NCBI GenBank assembly: GCA_024398055.1
Contig: CP073749.1
Location: 3,224,594 to 3,288,593, forward strand
DNA from: a bacterium SCSIO 12741
GTDB taxonomy: Bacteria > Bacteroidota > Bacteroidia > Flavobacteriales_G > Salibacteraceae
Reading direction: 5' to 3'
Length of the DNA stretch: 64,000 bases
Shown here: in pieces, positions 48,601 through 58,000 of the stretch
How the letters are laid out: each line of letters starts with the position of its first letter
How positions within the stretch are numbered: the first letter of the stretch is position 1
Made by a program: the position numbers and the translations under genes
The notes under the pieces: generated by a model
The model's input: the letters and a program-made list of their open reading frames with translations, nothing else
Databases searched by the model: none
What the model was told of the DNA's origin: nothing

Positions 48601-48713
48601 AGCCCCTCCTTCATACCGAGATAATTAGACGGAATCGAGTGATTTTGAGCTTCGCACCAACTGCTCAATAGCAACCATATGATGATCCCAAATACCTGAG
48701 CTGCCCTTTTCAT
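45621..48713 (-). CDS. Two-component propeller sensor histidine kinase (Y_Y_Y, HisKA_3)
   Basis: A 1030-residue sensor from the ATG at 48713 with a signal peptide ending WCEAQ. The N-terminal ~730 residues carry many two-component regulator propeller repeats (for example GIMWIGTRDGLNRFDGYQF, GILWIANEGGLNLLDPQTG, GFLWIGSPTGMHRLD) forming periplasmic beta-propellers. A Y_Y_Y domain follows (RLPPGNYQFEVKTQGRDGFW), then one transmembrane helix. The cytoplasmic part has HisKA_3 (IASDLHDDVGSLLTRISL) and a GHKL ATPase (LLFKEAIHNIAKHSNA, VQDNGSAAE). There is no receiver or DNA-binding domain; a partner LuxR-type regulator should exist but is not in the window. The frame is open upstream to 48911, but that part overlaps the MATE gene and is unlikely. 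Confidence 0.93.
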   Translation of the reverse strand: MKRAAQVFGIIIWLLLSSWCEAQNHSIPSNYLGMKEGLSFRHVTCLTQDHQGIMWIGTRDGLNRFDGYQFTPYLEEPEGLLNSYIHDLECDTSGILWIANEGGLNLLDPQTGEFQSFSAAEVFPGLDDVIGVYEITPTAYSRTIFLQSRTRPDQEFLYDYAIYRGGGKFERFLVTDDQNDTTYRYLANVFEDRQRRIWIRPTNTLEFLQVNDQGKVIDRIQIPDVVADFRLADALPGKTEEAYQVHGPYRRNQEFIQDTSVQDFVLNGCFCESESTVMFECNLSQQVYTKRTQPRLLGKHMPVNQIYDHRGSLWYQQGSWVKIERTSGTDSLKIDQLEEGTNVTTYFYESRDRTMWMGTNFGLFRLLDDPSPFQLSFVGKLNRNGFGNSIRSLEEGSSGELYAGLVHQGIYVLDHTGKESQLLPYSYFSSGKIYQILPYGMHQRDSLLWISNWFDPGILVYNLSSGEMDHLIPSGNSTGYGSCLLPLKDGRILQGTDRGINEISPGEQSIRSLPFSDSVINLSTLHITALCQDPNEIIWVGTNQSGLMAINPPSGQKRMWNKNSGLSSNSIRCVLSWNGFLWIGSPTGMHRLDPESGEIQHYTTRNGLPNNQVHAIQAQDDHLWISTNQGLSRFNPEEESFKNFTTLQGLPHNEFNYRAFTAGSKGLFFGGMNGVVHLSKSKNESTRNNFPVVLSGFEKFDGDKGQIKSISPQMGEMLHLYPGDKFFTFRFASTDYFSADNNRYAYRLKGLDNEWTPLGPDHQVRFNRLPPGNYQFEVKTQGRDGFWSQAEISLPLKVHQIFYKTWWFISLVILSSLAIVYGVYRYRINQFQKLDRLRLKIASDLHDDVGSLLTRISLKTDLIGEGIYNEEETQKEMDSIKTTSRHAVKSMRDIVWSIDSRKDRAEDLTDRMKDFAAEMLGPLDIQFHFDESQLRSQQRLSLEFRHNCYLLFKEAIHNIAKHSNATEVHISISQEKGQFKLVVQDNGSAAEPTKSDGQGLSNMKMRAKQLSGQLSITTDAGYRLELTARL

Positions 48714-48741
48714 CAAGAGCCAAAATACAGAAACGATTGGA

Positions 48742-50082
48742 TCAGACCTTGGTATCTTGCCATTTACCTTTCCAGAGGTAGAGGTAAACCAAGGAGGCAA
48801 AGAAGCCGAAATAGACGTATTCGGATAACCACGGATGATACAATTCAACACTGTCAAAATGGGCGAAATACCAGGCCGTGATGAGGTAGATGAATACAGA
48901 GATACTCTCAATCCCTAAACCAACCAGGGTTTTTCCAGTTCCCGATAGGGTTCTGAAACCAACAATGACAACAACGAATACAAACAGCACCGAAAAAATA
49001 ATGCTCAATACCGGTTTGCCCATTTCGATCAATTCCGGTCGATCGGTAAAGGGGGCCAGCAAGTTGCCACCGAAAATGAAGTAAAGTGGGAGCAGTCCGG
49101 CGGCAATAGCCAGTCCCACCACATTGGTTCTTTTCAGGAGAGTATACACGTGGTTAGATAATCCTTGGCCCATGAGATTTCCGGTAAGTGTATTGGCTGT
49201 GTCGCCTAATCCTAAAACTGGAATAATCAATACCATATAGAGGCTTCTTACCATGTGCGAAACGGCCAGTTCATCCGTCCCCAAATGCTCAATGATCATA
49301 AAGAATCCCAGCCAGGCGGAGAAGGAAATGGTGTTTTGAATCATCAGTGGGGTACTGATTTTGAACATCCGCATAAAACGATCGCGATCAAGACCTTGCC
49401 ACTGAAAGAGTCTGTATTTCCGGTGATCCAAGCCCCAAATGGTGTAACTGATCAGAATGAGCGTTGCCGTTAACTCCGCTAAGTTGGAGGCCCAGGCAGC
49501 TCCTTCAACACCCCAGGCGGGAAAGCCAAATTTTCCAAAAATTAAGCAGTAGTCCAGGGCTACGTTGATCAAGGCTGTTATGGGGGTTACAATGCCAATG
49601 ATTTTGGTCTTGGTGGTTCCTATGTAAACCGCAAAAAAGGTGATGTTGATGAAGTTAAAGAAGACCCCAAAACTTCGTGACTCCAGGAAGCGAACATTGA
49701 TATCACGGATGTCATCACTTTCTACGAGGTACTGCAATACTTCGGATAAACCGGTGTGCAAAAAGGTAAAGATGAGTATACCCCAAAGCAGTAAAAAGAA
49801 GGAAACGTGCTGATAAAGGGATCCGATGGATGCATAATTCCGTTCTCCGTTGCGCCGGGAAATCATGATTTGAGATCCGGTGTTGAACCCCATTCCAATA
49901 AAAACCAGAAGAAAGAAAATGAGTCCTGCGTTTCCCACGCCGCCCAATTCTTTTTCTCCTAACTTACTGAGAAATAAAGTATCGGTGAGGTTGACCAGCG
50001 TCATCGACAAACCACTGACCATAATCGGTGCAGCAATTCGTAAGATGTTATTATAACTAATGTTTGCAGGAGATTCACTCAT
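48742..50082 (-). CDS. MATE family efflux transporter
   Basis: A 446-residue inner-membrane exporter with about twelve transmembrane helices. Typical features are the N-terminal IAAPIMVSGLSMTLVNLTDTLFLSKLG with its conserved Asp, GFNTGSQIMISRRNGERN, GLGDTANTLTGNLMGQG in the second half, and pseudo-symmetric bundles. It likely exports cationic drugs or dyes in exchange for Na+ or H+, but the substrate is unknown. Its start overlaps the stop of the upstream barrel gene (ATGA), making one operon, and it ends 28 bases before the sensor-kinase start. Confidence 0.93.
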   Translation of the reverse strand: MSESPANISYNNILRIAAPIMVSGLSMTLVNLTDTLFLSKLGEKELGGVGNAGLIFFLLVFIGMGFNTGSQIMISRRNGERNYASIGSLYQHVSFFLLLWGILIFTFLHTGLSEVLQYLVESDDIRDINVRFLESRSFGVFFNFINITFFAVYIGTTKTKIIGIVTPITALINVALDYCLIFGKFGFPAWGVEGAAWASNLAELTATLILISYTIWGLDHRKYRLFQWQGLDRDRFMRMFKISTPLMIQNTISFSAWLGFFMIIEHLGTDELAVSHMVRSLYMVLIIPVLGLGDTANTLTGNLMGQGLSNHVYTLLKRTNVVGLAIAAGLLPLYFIFGGNLLAPFTDRPELIEMGKPVLSIIFSVLFVFVVVIVGFRTLSGTGKTLVGLGIESISVFIYLITAWYFAHFDSVELYHPWLSEYVYFGFFASLVYLYLWKGKWQDTKV

Positions 50083-50837
50083 GGTTTCGGTTCCTCAGCA
50101 TGGAGGCGCAATATCTGAAAATTGACCGAAAGTTGAGCAAACAAATTGTGCAAGGGAGATTCAATGGCCGTGTAGTCTTCTTTTACGATGGACGTGAAGC
50201 CATAAGACATTCTAAAATCTACCAGAAGAGGTTTGTATTGGTATTGGAATCCGAGTAAGCTGCCGTAGTCATGAAGGTTCATTTCCTTGGCCAAATCTCG
50301 TTCTTCTTCTGTTATTTCTTGAGAAGCACCGACATTTCCTCTGATGTATGCCTCAGAATTGCTCACGGCCAAACTGGCATAGTACATACCAGCCATCAAA
50401 TGCCACTTTTTGTTGAAGGAATACCGGGCCATGATCGGCGTTTCGAAATAGTAGTTGTCAAATTTGCCCCAGGTTTCTCCATTAAACACAGTTTCAATGG
50501 TGGCCGTGATAACGGTACCATTGGGTGTGGTAATGGTCTCTTCATCCTGGTATTCAAAGTCGATCAGTTTTGAGCTGAACTCGGCTGCCTTGCGGTTAAA
50601 ATTCCCCTCAATCCAAATGGACCATTTTGGCGAAAACTGATACATAAAGAAGACTCCTACATTAGGTCCCATCAACGGACTTCCCTTACTGCTATCCGGA
50701 ATTTCACCGGTGGGTAAGGGAAAGCCAACCATGGTGCCCAATTTAGGGCCAAAGGTCAATTTACCTTTTTGGGCAGCTAAGTCATTTCCCGAAAACGAGA
50801 AACAAAGAAGAAGTACAGCAAGCTTTAAAAGTTTCAT
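50079..50837 (-). CDS. Outer-membrane beta-barrel protein (PorT-like/porin family)
   Basis: A 252-residue protein with a signal peptide (LLKLAVLLLCFSFSGNDLAAQ), then alternating strands such as GPKLGTMVGFPLPTG, GPNVGVFFMYQFSPKWSIWIEGNF, YYFETPIMARYSFNKKWHLMAGMYYASL and LVDFRMSYGFTSIV. This fits the outer-membrane beta-barrel (PorT/OmpW-size) class. The function is unknown. Its start and stop both overlap neighbours as ATGA, so it is translationally coupled to the T9SS cargo gene before it and the MATE gene after it. Confidence 0.85.
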   Translation of the reverse strand: MKLLKLAVLLLCFSFSGNDLAAQKGKLTFGPKLGTMVGFPLPTGEIPDSSKGSPLMGPNVGVFFMYQFSPKWSIWIEGNFNRKAAEFSSKLIDFEYQDEETITTPNGTVITATIETVFNGETWGKFDNYYFETPIMARYSFNKKWHLMAGMYYASLAVSNSEAYIRGNVGASQEITEEERDLAKEMNLHDYGSLLGFQYQYKPLLVDFRMSYGFTSIVKEDYTAIESPLHNLFAQLSVNFQILRLHAEEPKP

Positions 50838-51793
50838 TGAACGACAATTCTACCGGAACCCACCGGTATTTGCTGCTGCGTGATTTCGTAGAGGTAGATT
50901 CCCGGATCCAGATGGCTTACCTCAATCTTGGAGAGATCTCGGGTAAGTTCAGTTCGCATAACTTCACGTCCTTGAAGGTCTCTAACCACCAGGGGAAAGA
51001 CTTCTTGGTGAAGCCCATCTATATTGAAGTAAACAAAGTCTGATGCAGGATTTGGATAGGCTGCCACGCGAACAGAGGTTTGATCATTGAGTGCTATACC
51101 GGTTTCACCGGCGTACAAAATTTTGACATGATCGATGTATAAGGCTGAGCCGTTACCTCCTTGAAAATTGGCTCCATCTCCACTCGAAGTGAAAATTATT
51201 TGGATCGAGTCAGGGGCATCGTTCGATTTGTAATCGAAGAAGAGGTTGAACTTGGTGTAATCCGTTACCGTTTTGGTTTGATCGGCGGTTGGTAGTGCGG
51301 CGGTGGCAATGATTTCCTGTTTTTTGGTACTTGAATTCCATCGGGTAAGTGTTGCTTCAATTTTACAATAGTCGTTACCTACAGGAATGTATTTGTAGAA
51401 ACCCACGAATCGTTCTGGGCGACCATTCCAGGGTTTACCCATGTGCACGGCTTTTGCCGGATCGGTACCACCCTTGTAGTCTCCTGCCATTAAACTACCC
51501 GCAGCAATTCCAAAGGGAAAGCTGGTGGACTGTAACAAGCAGGCATAAGGTGCATCATAAGCATCTGTGGTTTTTAGGCATGTTGGTGAAAAGGCAATCG
51601 TCCTTGTTCCCATATTGCTGGTGGTCCAGAAATTACTGGGAAGGGGCTGATCAAAAGCAGGGTAGGTTTGACTTCCTACGGTTACTTCATCGAAATGCTC
51701 CCAGTCCCAAAAGAAACCATTATCCAAATAGTCTTGAGCATAAACGGGAGATAGGCATACTAAACAAAGTAGGGTGTTCCAGAAAGTTTTCAT
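50834..51793 (-). CDS. PCMD-like protein with type A T9SS sorting domain
   Basis: A 319-residue protein from the ATG at 51793 with a signal peptide ending SPVYAQ. The middle ~200 residues resemble the PCMD (putative carbohydrate metabolism) jelly-roll domain: NGFFWDWEHFDEVTVG, GTDPAKAVHMGKPWNGRPERFVGFYKY, DSIQIIFTSSGDGAN, GSALYIDHVKILY. The last ~75 residues are a type A T9SS CTD (VAAYPNPASDFVYFNIDG to GSGRIVVQ). It should be secreted or surface-attached. It is first in the three-gene operon with the barrel and MATE genes. Confidence 0.82.
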   Translation of the reverse strand: MKTFWNTLLCLVCLSPVYAQDYLDNGFFWDWEHFDEVTVGSQTYPAFDQPLPSNFWTTSNMGTRTIAFSPTCLKTTDAYDAPYACLLQSTSFPFGIAAGSLMAGDYKGGTDPAKAVHMGKPWNGRPERFVGFYKYIPVGNDYCKIEATLTRWNSSTKKQEIIATAALPTADQTKTVTDYTKFNLFFDYKSNDAPDSIQIIFTSSGDGANFQGGNGSALYIDHVKILYAGETGIALNDQTSVRVAAYPNPASDFVYFNIDGLHQEVFPLVVRDLQGREVMRTELTRDLSKIEVSHLDPGIYLYEITQQQIPVGSGRIVVQ

Positions 51794-51852
51794 AGGAGCC
51801 AATTTACCAAAACAATTTCAAAGTAGAAACAGTCTTGTCTTTCTGACGAAAG

Positions 51853-53904
51853 CTAAAAATCTTCGTATTCCACGTCCACAGGCATTTGCCCGATTACGCG
51901 GAAGGCTGTTCGGCGGTTTTTGGCTCGCCCGGCTGGATTATCAGAACCATCGGTGAATACGTTGGGGGCTATCGGCTGAGTTTCACCGTACCCTTTGGGT
52001 TGCATTCTTTCCTTGTCAATTCCTTTGGAGCGCAGGTATTTCACGACTGATTCAGCACGTTGTTGAGACAAGTGCTCGTTGTAGGCATGGGTACCTTTTG
52101 AATCGGTATGAGAACTAATCTCTACGATAATTTGAGGATTATGAATTAAGATTTGATAAATCGAAGTGTCAATAGCCGTTTTGGCCTGAGAGGTTAGGGA
52201 GGCATCATCAAAGTCATACAGAATGTTGGGAATGATAATTTCCTCATCTGGAATGCGAGCCAATTTTACGTTCCGAAAGAGTGTGTCAGACTCTGTTTTG
52301 CCAATGGTGCTTACTTTAACCTCTTCTGAGAAGTATCCTTCTTTTTCAAACTGAATACGGTAGTCGATGTTTTCTTCCAGGCGAACGTTGAAGTTTCCAT
52401 TTTCATCCGCCGTCACACGGTTTAGGATCAATTCTTCACCATCAATACTGTCCTGAGAATAGAGAACCAGTTCAACTCCTGCCAGCTTGTTGTCTTTTTT
52501 GTCGGTAATTTCCCCTTCGATAGCCAGGCGAATCAGGTTTTTCCATTGTACATAAAATAAGTCGTCGCAACAATGAGGGTGCTTTAGGGCGATACTTCCA
52601 TCCCGGTTAGAAACCAAAAGCCCCGTCTCCCGATCATCGAATAGCATGTAGTACAAGTCATCGAGGGGTGAATTCAATTGAGTTCCGGCATTTTCGGCCT
52701 TGCCCAGCCACTTGGATCGTTCACCAACGGTATAAAAAACATCAAACCCACCTATCGATTGACGCCCCTCACTACTGAAATACAAGCGGTGACTGGGTAC
52801 ATCAAAATGGGGAGTGATTTCGTCTTGAGGCGTATTCACCTTATTCCCACAATTACGTGGTTTCTCGTATTTGTTTTTGGAAATGCGGTAGCGGAAATAC
52901 CAGATGTCATTGCCCCCTTTTCCACCTGGACGATCGGAAGTAAAATAGATCACATCCCGATCGGGTTTGGAAGAAGGTCCTACCGTTGGATGGGTGCTTG
53001 TGTAATTGTCCAAATTGATCTGGCCATCCAACAACTCGGGTTCTCCCCATTGACCACCTTCCATGTGGCAGACGTATAGTTTACAACTGATTTTTCGTTG
53101 CCAATTGTAGGAACATCGCGTAAAATAAAGGCGCTGTTTGTCTGGCGATAAGGCCAAAGAACCAATGTTGTCCCCCAACTCATTCAAGGGGATTGGAGCC
53201 AAACCCGCATTTTCCCATTCTTGTCCCTGCTTTTGGGCGAGAAACACCTGCTGCAAGGGAACTTCAGGAGGATCAAGGGTGTTCTCGTACCGGTATACTA
53301 TCGTATCCGATGGGAGAGAGGTGTACCAAAAAGTGGTAGAGTCGAGAATCACCGGAGAAAATTCGATGTGCGCCTTATTGATATTTCCGGCCAAGGGTAC
53401 CACATTGGCTTGACGTTTGCTGGTGTCTTCAGCCATCGCCAGTTCAATTCCGCCTAATTCTGCTTTGGCCCAATTGCGGTAGTATTTCGAATCTTTTTGC
53501 TCCCGGTATTCTTTTATAAATCGGTCAAAATAAACGCCGGCCATTTGGTACTGTTCCCGGGTTTTCATGATTCGCCCCATGTGAAACAGGCATACGGCGT
53601 ACTTCTTAGGATCGGCGTAGTAGGTTTTGGAGTAGTGATCCATGGCCGGCTGGTAGTTTCGCGACTCATCGTAGGCTCGAGCCAGTTTAAACTGCCAATT
53701 TACCTTTTCGGGTTTGCGTTTTAGAAGTTCTTCAAGAATGTCAATTTGGGTGTAATAATCGTTTTTCCGATAGGCGTCTTGAAGGTTTCTTTTCAAAATT
53801 CCCGTTTTCGCATCTGCAAAATAGCTCTGGTTTTGGGCCTTTCCGGGAACCCAAAGAATTAGCGCTAACAAGGAAATAGGAAGTAGTCGATTAATAACGT
53901 TCAC
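51853..53904 (-). CDS. PorE-like OmpA-family protein of the type IX secretion system
   Basis: A 683-residue envelope protein with a signal peptide ending PGKAQ. Order: TPR region (residues about 30-160), a PD40-type beta-propeller (LSPDKQRLYFTRC, DRDVIYFTSDRPGGKGGNDIW, YFSSEGRQSIGGFDVFY), a carboxypeptidase-regulatory-like domain (EGEITDKKDNKLAGVELVLY) and a C-terminal OmpA domain (ILYDFDDASL, ISSHTDSKGTHAYNEHLSQQRA, PKGYGETQP). This TPR-propeller-CRD-OmpA build is that of PorE, which tethers T9SS to peptidoglycan. The GTG start overlaps the PorP/SprF-like gene by 14 bases. Confidence 0.9.
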   Translation of the reverse strand: MNVINRLLPISLLALILWVPGKAQNQSYFADAKTGILKRNLQDAYRKNDYYTQIDILEELLKRKPEKVNWQFKLARAYDESRNYQPAMDHYSKTYYADPKKYAVCLFHMGRIMKTREQYQMAGVYFDRFIKEYREQKDSKYYRNWAKAELGGIELAMAEDTSKRQANVVPLAGNINKAHIEFSPVILDSTTFWYTSLPSDTIVYRYENTLDPPEVPLQQVFLAQKQGQEWENAGLAPIPLNELGDNIGSLALSPDKQRLYFTRCSYNWQRKISCKLYVCHMEGGQWGEPELLDGQINLDNYTSTHPTVGPSSKPDRDVIYFTSDRPGGKGGNDIWYFRYRISKNKYEKPRNCGNKVNTPQDEITPHFDVPSHRLYFSSEGRQSIGGFDVFYTVGERSKWLGKAENAGTQLNSPLDDLYYMLFDDRETGLLVSNRDGSIALKHPHCCDDLFYVQWKNLIRLAIEGEITDKKDNKLAGVELVLYSQDSIDGEELILNRVTADENGNFNVRLEENIDYRIQFEKEGYFSEEVKVSTIGKTESDTLFRNVKLARIPDEEIIIPNILYDFDDASLTSQAKTAIDTSIYQILIHNPQIIVEISSHTDSKGTHAYNEHLSQQRAESVVKYLRSKGIDKERMQPKGYGETQPIAPNVFTDGSDNPAGRAKNRRTAFRVIGQMPVDVEYEDF

Positions 53905-54925
53905 AAGGTACTGTGGTTTTTTGCAAAAGGGTACTCAAACTCGTATACACGATAGAAATTTCATAGGCTCCTTGGCTGTTGTTGGCCGCCTGTAAGTCAG
54001 AAACGGTAAAGTCATAGTTGAAGCCCACCTCGAGGTGTTTAAACTTCATGCCCACGACCGCAATGGCAGCATCAGTATTTCGATTGATACCGTTTCTAAA
54101 GAGCATTCCGCCATATATTCCAGAGGCCTTAATCTTATTGTCATTCAAACGAACCATCACATTAGCTCCCACCAAAATTTCGGATGCTTTTTGGTGAATC
54201 ATGTGCAGGTAGTTGGGGGTGAATACCAGTTTTTTACCCAGGTCGATATCGGCTCTGATGGTCAACATAGCCCGCATGGGTAGTTTGTTGGTTTGCGCAT
54301 AAAACGACTCATTAGGCTGATTGATGTGAAAGAAGGATAGTCCAGCTTCCGGCCTAAAGGTTCCTAAATTCACCGAGTAGGAAATACCCGCATTAAAGTC
54401 AAAATAAGTCAGCTGATCTTGATAAGCAGGCTCGCTTGACGGCAGGCTGCTATTAAAGGTACCCGTACTTCTGTCGTACTGCTCGGGTAAGGAAACTCCG
54501 TTGAGGTTTACTGCCTTGATGACCACTCCCGGTTGAATGCCGAGTCGTAACTTATGGCGACCCAGTTGCTTGTGGTAGGCTCCGCTCAACATGATTTTGT
54601 CAAATTTGAGTCCTACCGTGCCTGATTCATCGTGTAAATAAAGCAGGCCAAAGGCCATTTGTTCCGAGTAAACGAAAACATTTTGGTCGTAACTAAGCGA
54701 AGTAGTGGTGTACGGATTTCCAAGCGATCTCCATTGATTTCTGTGGTTAGCCGCAATTCGCCAATCGCCATCAAAATGCCCGGTATTGGCCGGATTGGTG
54801 GTGAGAGGGCTGAGGTAAAATTGGCTAAAGTGCACATCTTGAGCTTGTGCCGGAAATAAGGCAAGACAAGACAATCCAACAAGCAGGCAGACGGTGGAAA
54901 AGGTATTTAGGTATCGGTTCAGCAT
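53891..54925 (-). CDS. PorP/SprF family type IX secretion membrane protein
   Basis: A 344-residue outer-membrane barrel from the ATG at 54925, with a signal peptide ending PAQAQ. The family opening DVHFSQFYLSPLTTNPANTG is unmistakable, followed by HRNQWRSL, GLKFDKIMLSGAYHKQLG and a C-terminal FKHLEVGFNYDFTVSDL and YEISIVY. PorP/SprF proteins are needed for export of type B T9SS cargo and usually sit next to it; here the two PKD adhesins begin divergently just 131 bases away. It overlaps the PorE-like gene. Confidence 0.93.
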   Translation of the reverse strand: MLNRYLNTFSTVCLLVGLSCLALFPAQAQDVHFSQFYLSPLTTNPANTGHFDGDWRIAANHRNQWRSLGNPYTTTSLSYDQNVFVYSEQMAFGLLYLHDESGTVGLKFDKIMLSGAYHKQLGRHKLRLGIQPGVVIKAVNLNGVSLPEQYDRSTGTFNSSLPSSEPAYQDQLTYFDFNAGISYSVNLGTFRPEAGLSFFHINQPNESFYAQTNKLPMRAMLTIRADIDLGKKLVFTPNYLHMIHQKASEILVGANVMVRLNDNKIKASGIYGGMLFRNGINRNTDAAIAVVGMKFKHLEVGFNYDFTVSDLQAANNSQGAYEISIVYTSLSTLLQKTTVPCERY

Positions 54926-55055
54926 GTCGTAGTACAAGTATAGGGATATACCTTGATCTCTTACAAAGGTTTGTAAAAATATAGCCAAACCTTACAAAAT
55001 GCATTGGGTTTTACCTATAAAATGGTGATATTTACCTCTTTAATGGTCCTTAATT

Positions 55056-58000
55056 ATGGTGCGACTACTGCTTGCAATTGTACTATTTTTGGGGCTGAAT
55101 GGTTCTGCCTTCGGGCAATTGGTATGTGATTTTACAGCGGACACCACCCGTGGTTGTTCCCCCATCCAAATTTCGTTCACAGATCTATCCACCGGCCCCA
55201 ACCCAATTACCTACCACAAGTGGGAATTTGGCAATGGAGGTACATCCTTCTTGTCCAATCCTTCGAGAATCTACGCCAATCCAGGGCTGTATACTGTAAC
55301 GCTAACAGTTTCTGACGGAATTGATACCGCCAAGAAAACCATTCAGCAATACATCGAAGTTTACCAAAATCCATCTGCTGATTTTTCCTTTACCAAATTG
55401 ACTTTGTGCAAACCGGTGCAAGTCGCCTTTCAGGATAATTCCAGCCAGGGCGGAGCAGCCATTGTGGATTGGACCTGGGATTTTGGAGACCTAACTACTC
55501 CCTCTAAGCAGTCTAATCCAGTCCATGACTATTTGAACCGGGGGACTTATTCGGTCATTCTTTCGGTAATTGATGCAAACGGTTGCCGAAGCGATGTGCA
55601 GAAAAAGAATATTGTGGTGGTCGATCCACCAGAAGCCGCCTTTACAGCTACCAGTCGATCGGATTGTAAACCGCCATTAAATACGGTCTTTACTAATCAA
55701 AGTGCCGGTGGTCAGGCGCCATTTACTTATCAATGGGATTTTGGTGATGGCACCACGTCATCTGCGGTATCTCCAAGTCATACCTATTCCAATTCGGGAG
55801 TTTATGACGTAACGCTCATTATTTCTGATGCCAACGGTTGTCACGATACCTTGGTCGAAAAGCGTTTTATTACCATTGGGCAAACCGTTGCCGATTTTGT
55901 CTTTCAGGATTCACTTTGCCGAAATGCTTCCTATCAGTTCACCAATCAATCGGTAGGTGCTCATACCTTTTTATGGAGATTTGGTAACCAGGGTACTTCC
56001 ACACAGTGGGATCCGTCCTTTACATTTACCCAGGGAGGAACTGTGCCTGTTACGCTGATTGCATCGGCGGGAGCCAATTGTAAAGATTCGGTTACTTACA
56101 ACATTCGAGTGGATTCGGTTTATCCGGAATTTACGGTTAACTACGACTCGGCCTGTCGTCCTGAATTTGTTACCCTGGCTGATAATAGTAATGGTATTCC
56201 TCAAAAATCCAGTTTTAGGGTCTTTTTGATCCAATACAACAACACTCATAATGGGATGACGGCCAGTATCCAATTTCCACCGAGTGTCTGCCGAACCACT
56301 ACTTACAATGTTACTCATACGATTACCACGCCTATGGGGTGCGTGGATTCTGTGCGAAGACCAGCGATTAGGATTGAGTCCAATCACCTGGACATAAACA
56401 TTGCTTATTCCAGTCCCTGTGCGCCTTCTTTGGCCTCCTATTCACCGACCCATTGTTTGAAGAATAAGCCGGTGAATTGGTTTTGGGATTTTGGAACCGG
56501 AAACCCCGCTGACACCAGCATACTTGAGAACCCAATCGATACCTTTCTCTTTACTCAACCGGGGAAATATCCTGTAACGGTAACCGTAGTGGATTCAGCT
56601 GGTTGTGTTTTTAAACAAACGTCCTCCTTTGATCTGGGAAGTAAGCAGAAGGCCAATTTTGTAGTGAGCGATGACACGGTTTGTTACGGCGACTCCATCA
56701 AATTTACCAACTTATCTACCGACATGACCAAGATTACGGGGCACAGCTGGGATTTTGGAGATGGGGGAGTGGACAATCAAATTCACCCTAACTACCGCTA
56801 CTATTCCCTCGGTACCAAAATTGTTCGGCTAAAGGTTAGGCAATACGCCTGTGAGCATGACACGCTGTTTCCGGCCGTATACGTGAGTGGACCTGTAGTT
56901 ACTCCAGGAGAAAAACCAGATTGTTCCAACCCATTAACCCGAGAATTTAAAGGAAATATTGCCGGTGGTTACACCAAGTTTTATTGGGACTTTGGAGATG
57001 GTAGTCCGCTCGATTCCGTCAACCTAAGCCCCACGCATACCTATTCTTCAACCCAGCTCTTCAAGATTCGATTTTGGGCCCAAAATGATACCACGGGTTG
57101 TGTGGATTCTGTCAAGTTCAATGTATTTCCAACGCCTCTGCAAGCCAAATTCAGGCATACCAATCCACCTAAGCATGTATGTGTAGATCGGGAAGTCATA
57201 TTAAATGGTCGAGGTTCCATCGGGAATATCGGACTCAATTATTGGTGGGATTTTGGCAATGGTAAAACCGAATCTCGGTTGTCCAAGGTCACCACAAAAT
57301 ACGATACCAGTGGCCGTTACACGGCACAACTTATAGTGATGTCGTTGGACAGTTGTTGGGATACGGCTCACCTCGATATTTGGGCACACATGCCGGTGGC
57401 AGCGCACAATTTTACTGGGCCCGTAGTATGTGATAACGATAGTTTGGTCATCATCAATCAGTCCACTACCGATTACGTGTTTAAGACCTTTGAGTGGTAC
57501 CTCGACTCCGTTCAAATGCCGGATACCAATAATTTCTACAGCCACTGGATTCAACATCTTGATTCTGGTAACAACCGGGTATTGATTGATACCCACCAAC
57601 TCATGTTGCGGGTAGAAGATGTGTTTGGCTGTGCCGATACCTTGGTCAAAGACCTTTTTGTAGCGAAACCCAGAGCGAGGTATCAGATTAGTGATGTTAC
57701 TGCTTGTCGAGGCGATACCTTGGTTTTTGAAGATACGCTGAACCACAATACAGGATCGGTTTATTGGTCCTTTGGTGATGGTAATTCTTCCAGCTTGACT
57801 TCACCCAAATACATTTACGATTCTTCTGGAGTTTACAAAACCCAATATGCCGTCACCTACGGTCCATGCTCAGATACATTTGCACTTCCGCTTGAGGTGC
57901 AAGGTGTAGATACGGTAGCCTTTTTTGCTACGCTAACGGATACCAATTGCTATCCCGCAACTACTTTCTTTTTTGATCAATCCAAGGGGGATTCTCTAAG

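Noticed and set aside
48713-48911. Extended start for the sensor kinase overlapping the MATE gene
   Set aside because: The ATG at 48713 starts a proper signal peptide; the extension has none and overlaps a real gene.
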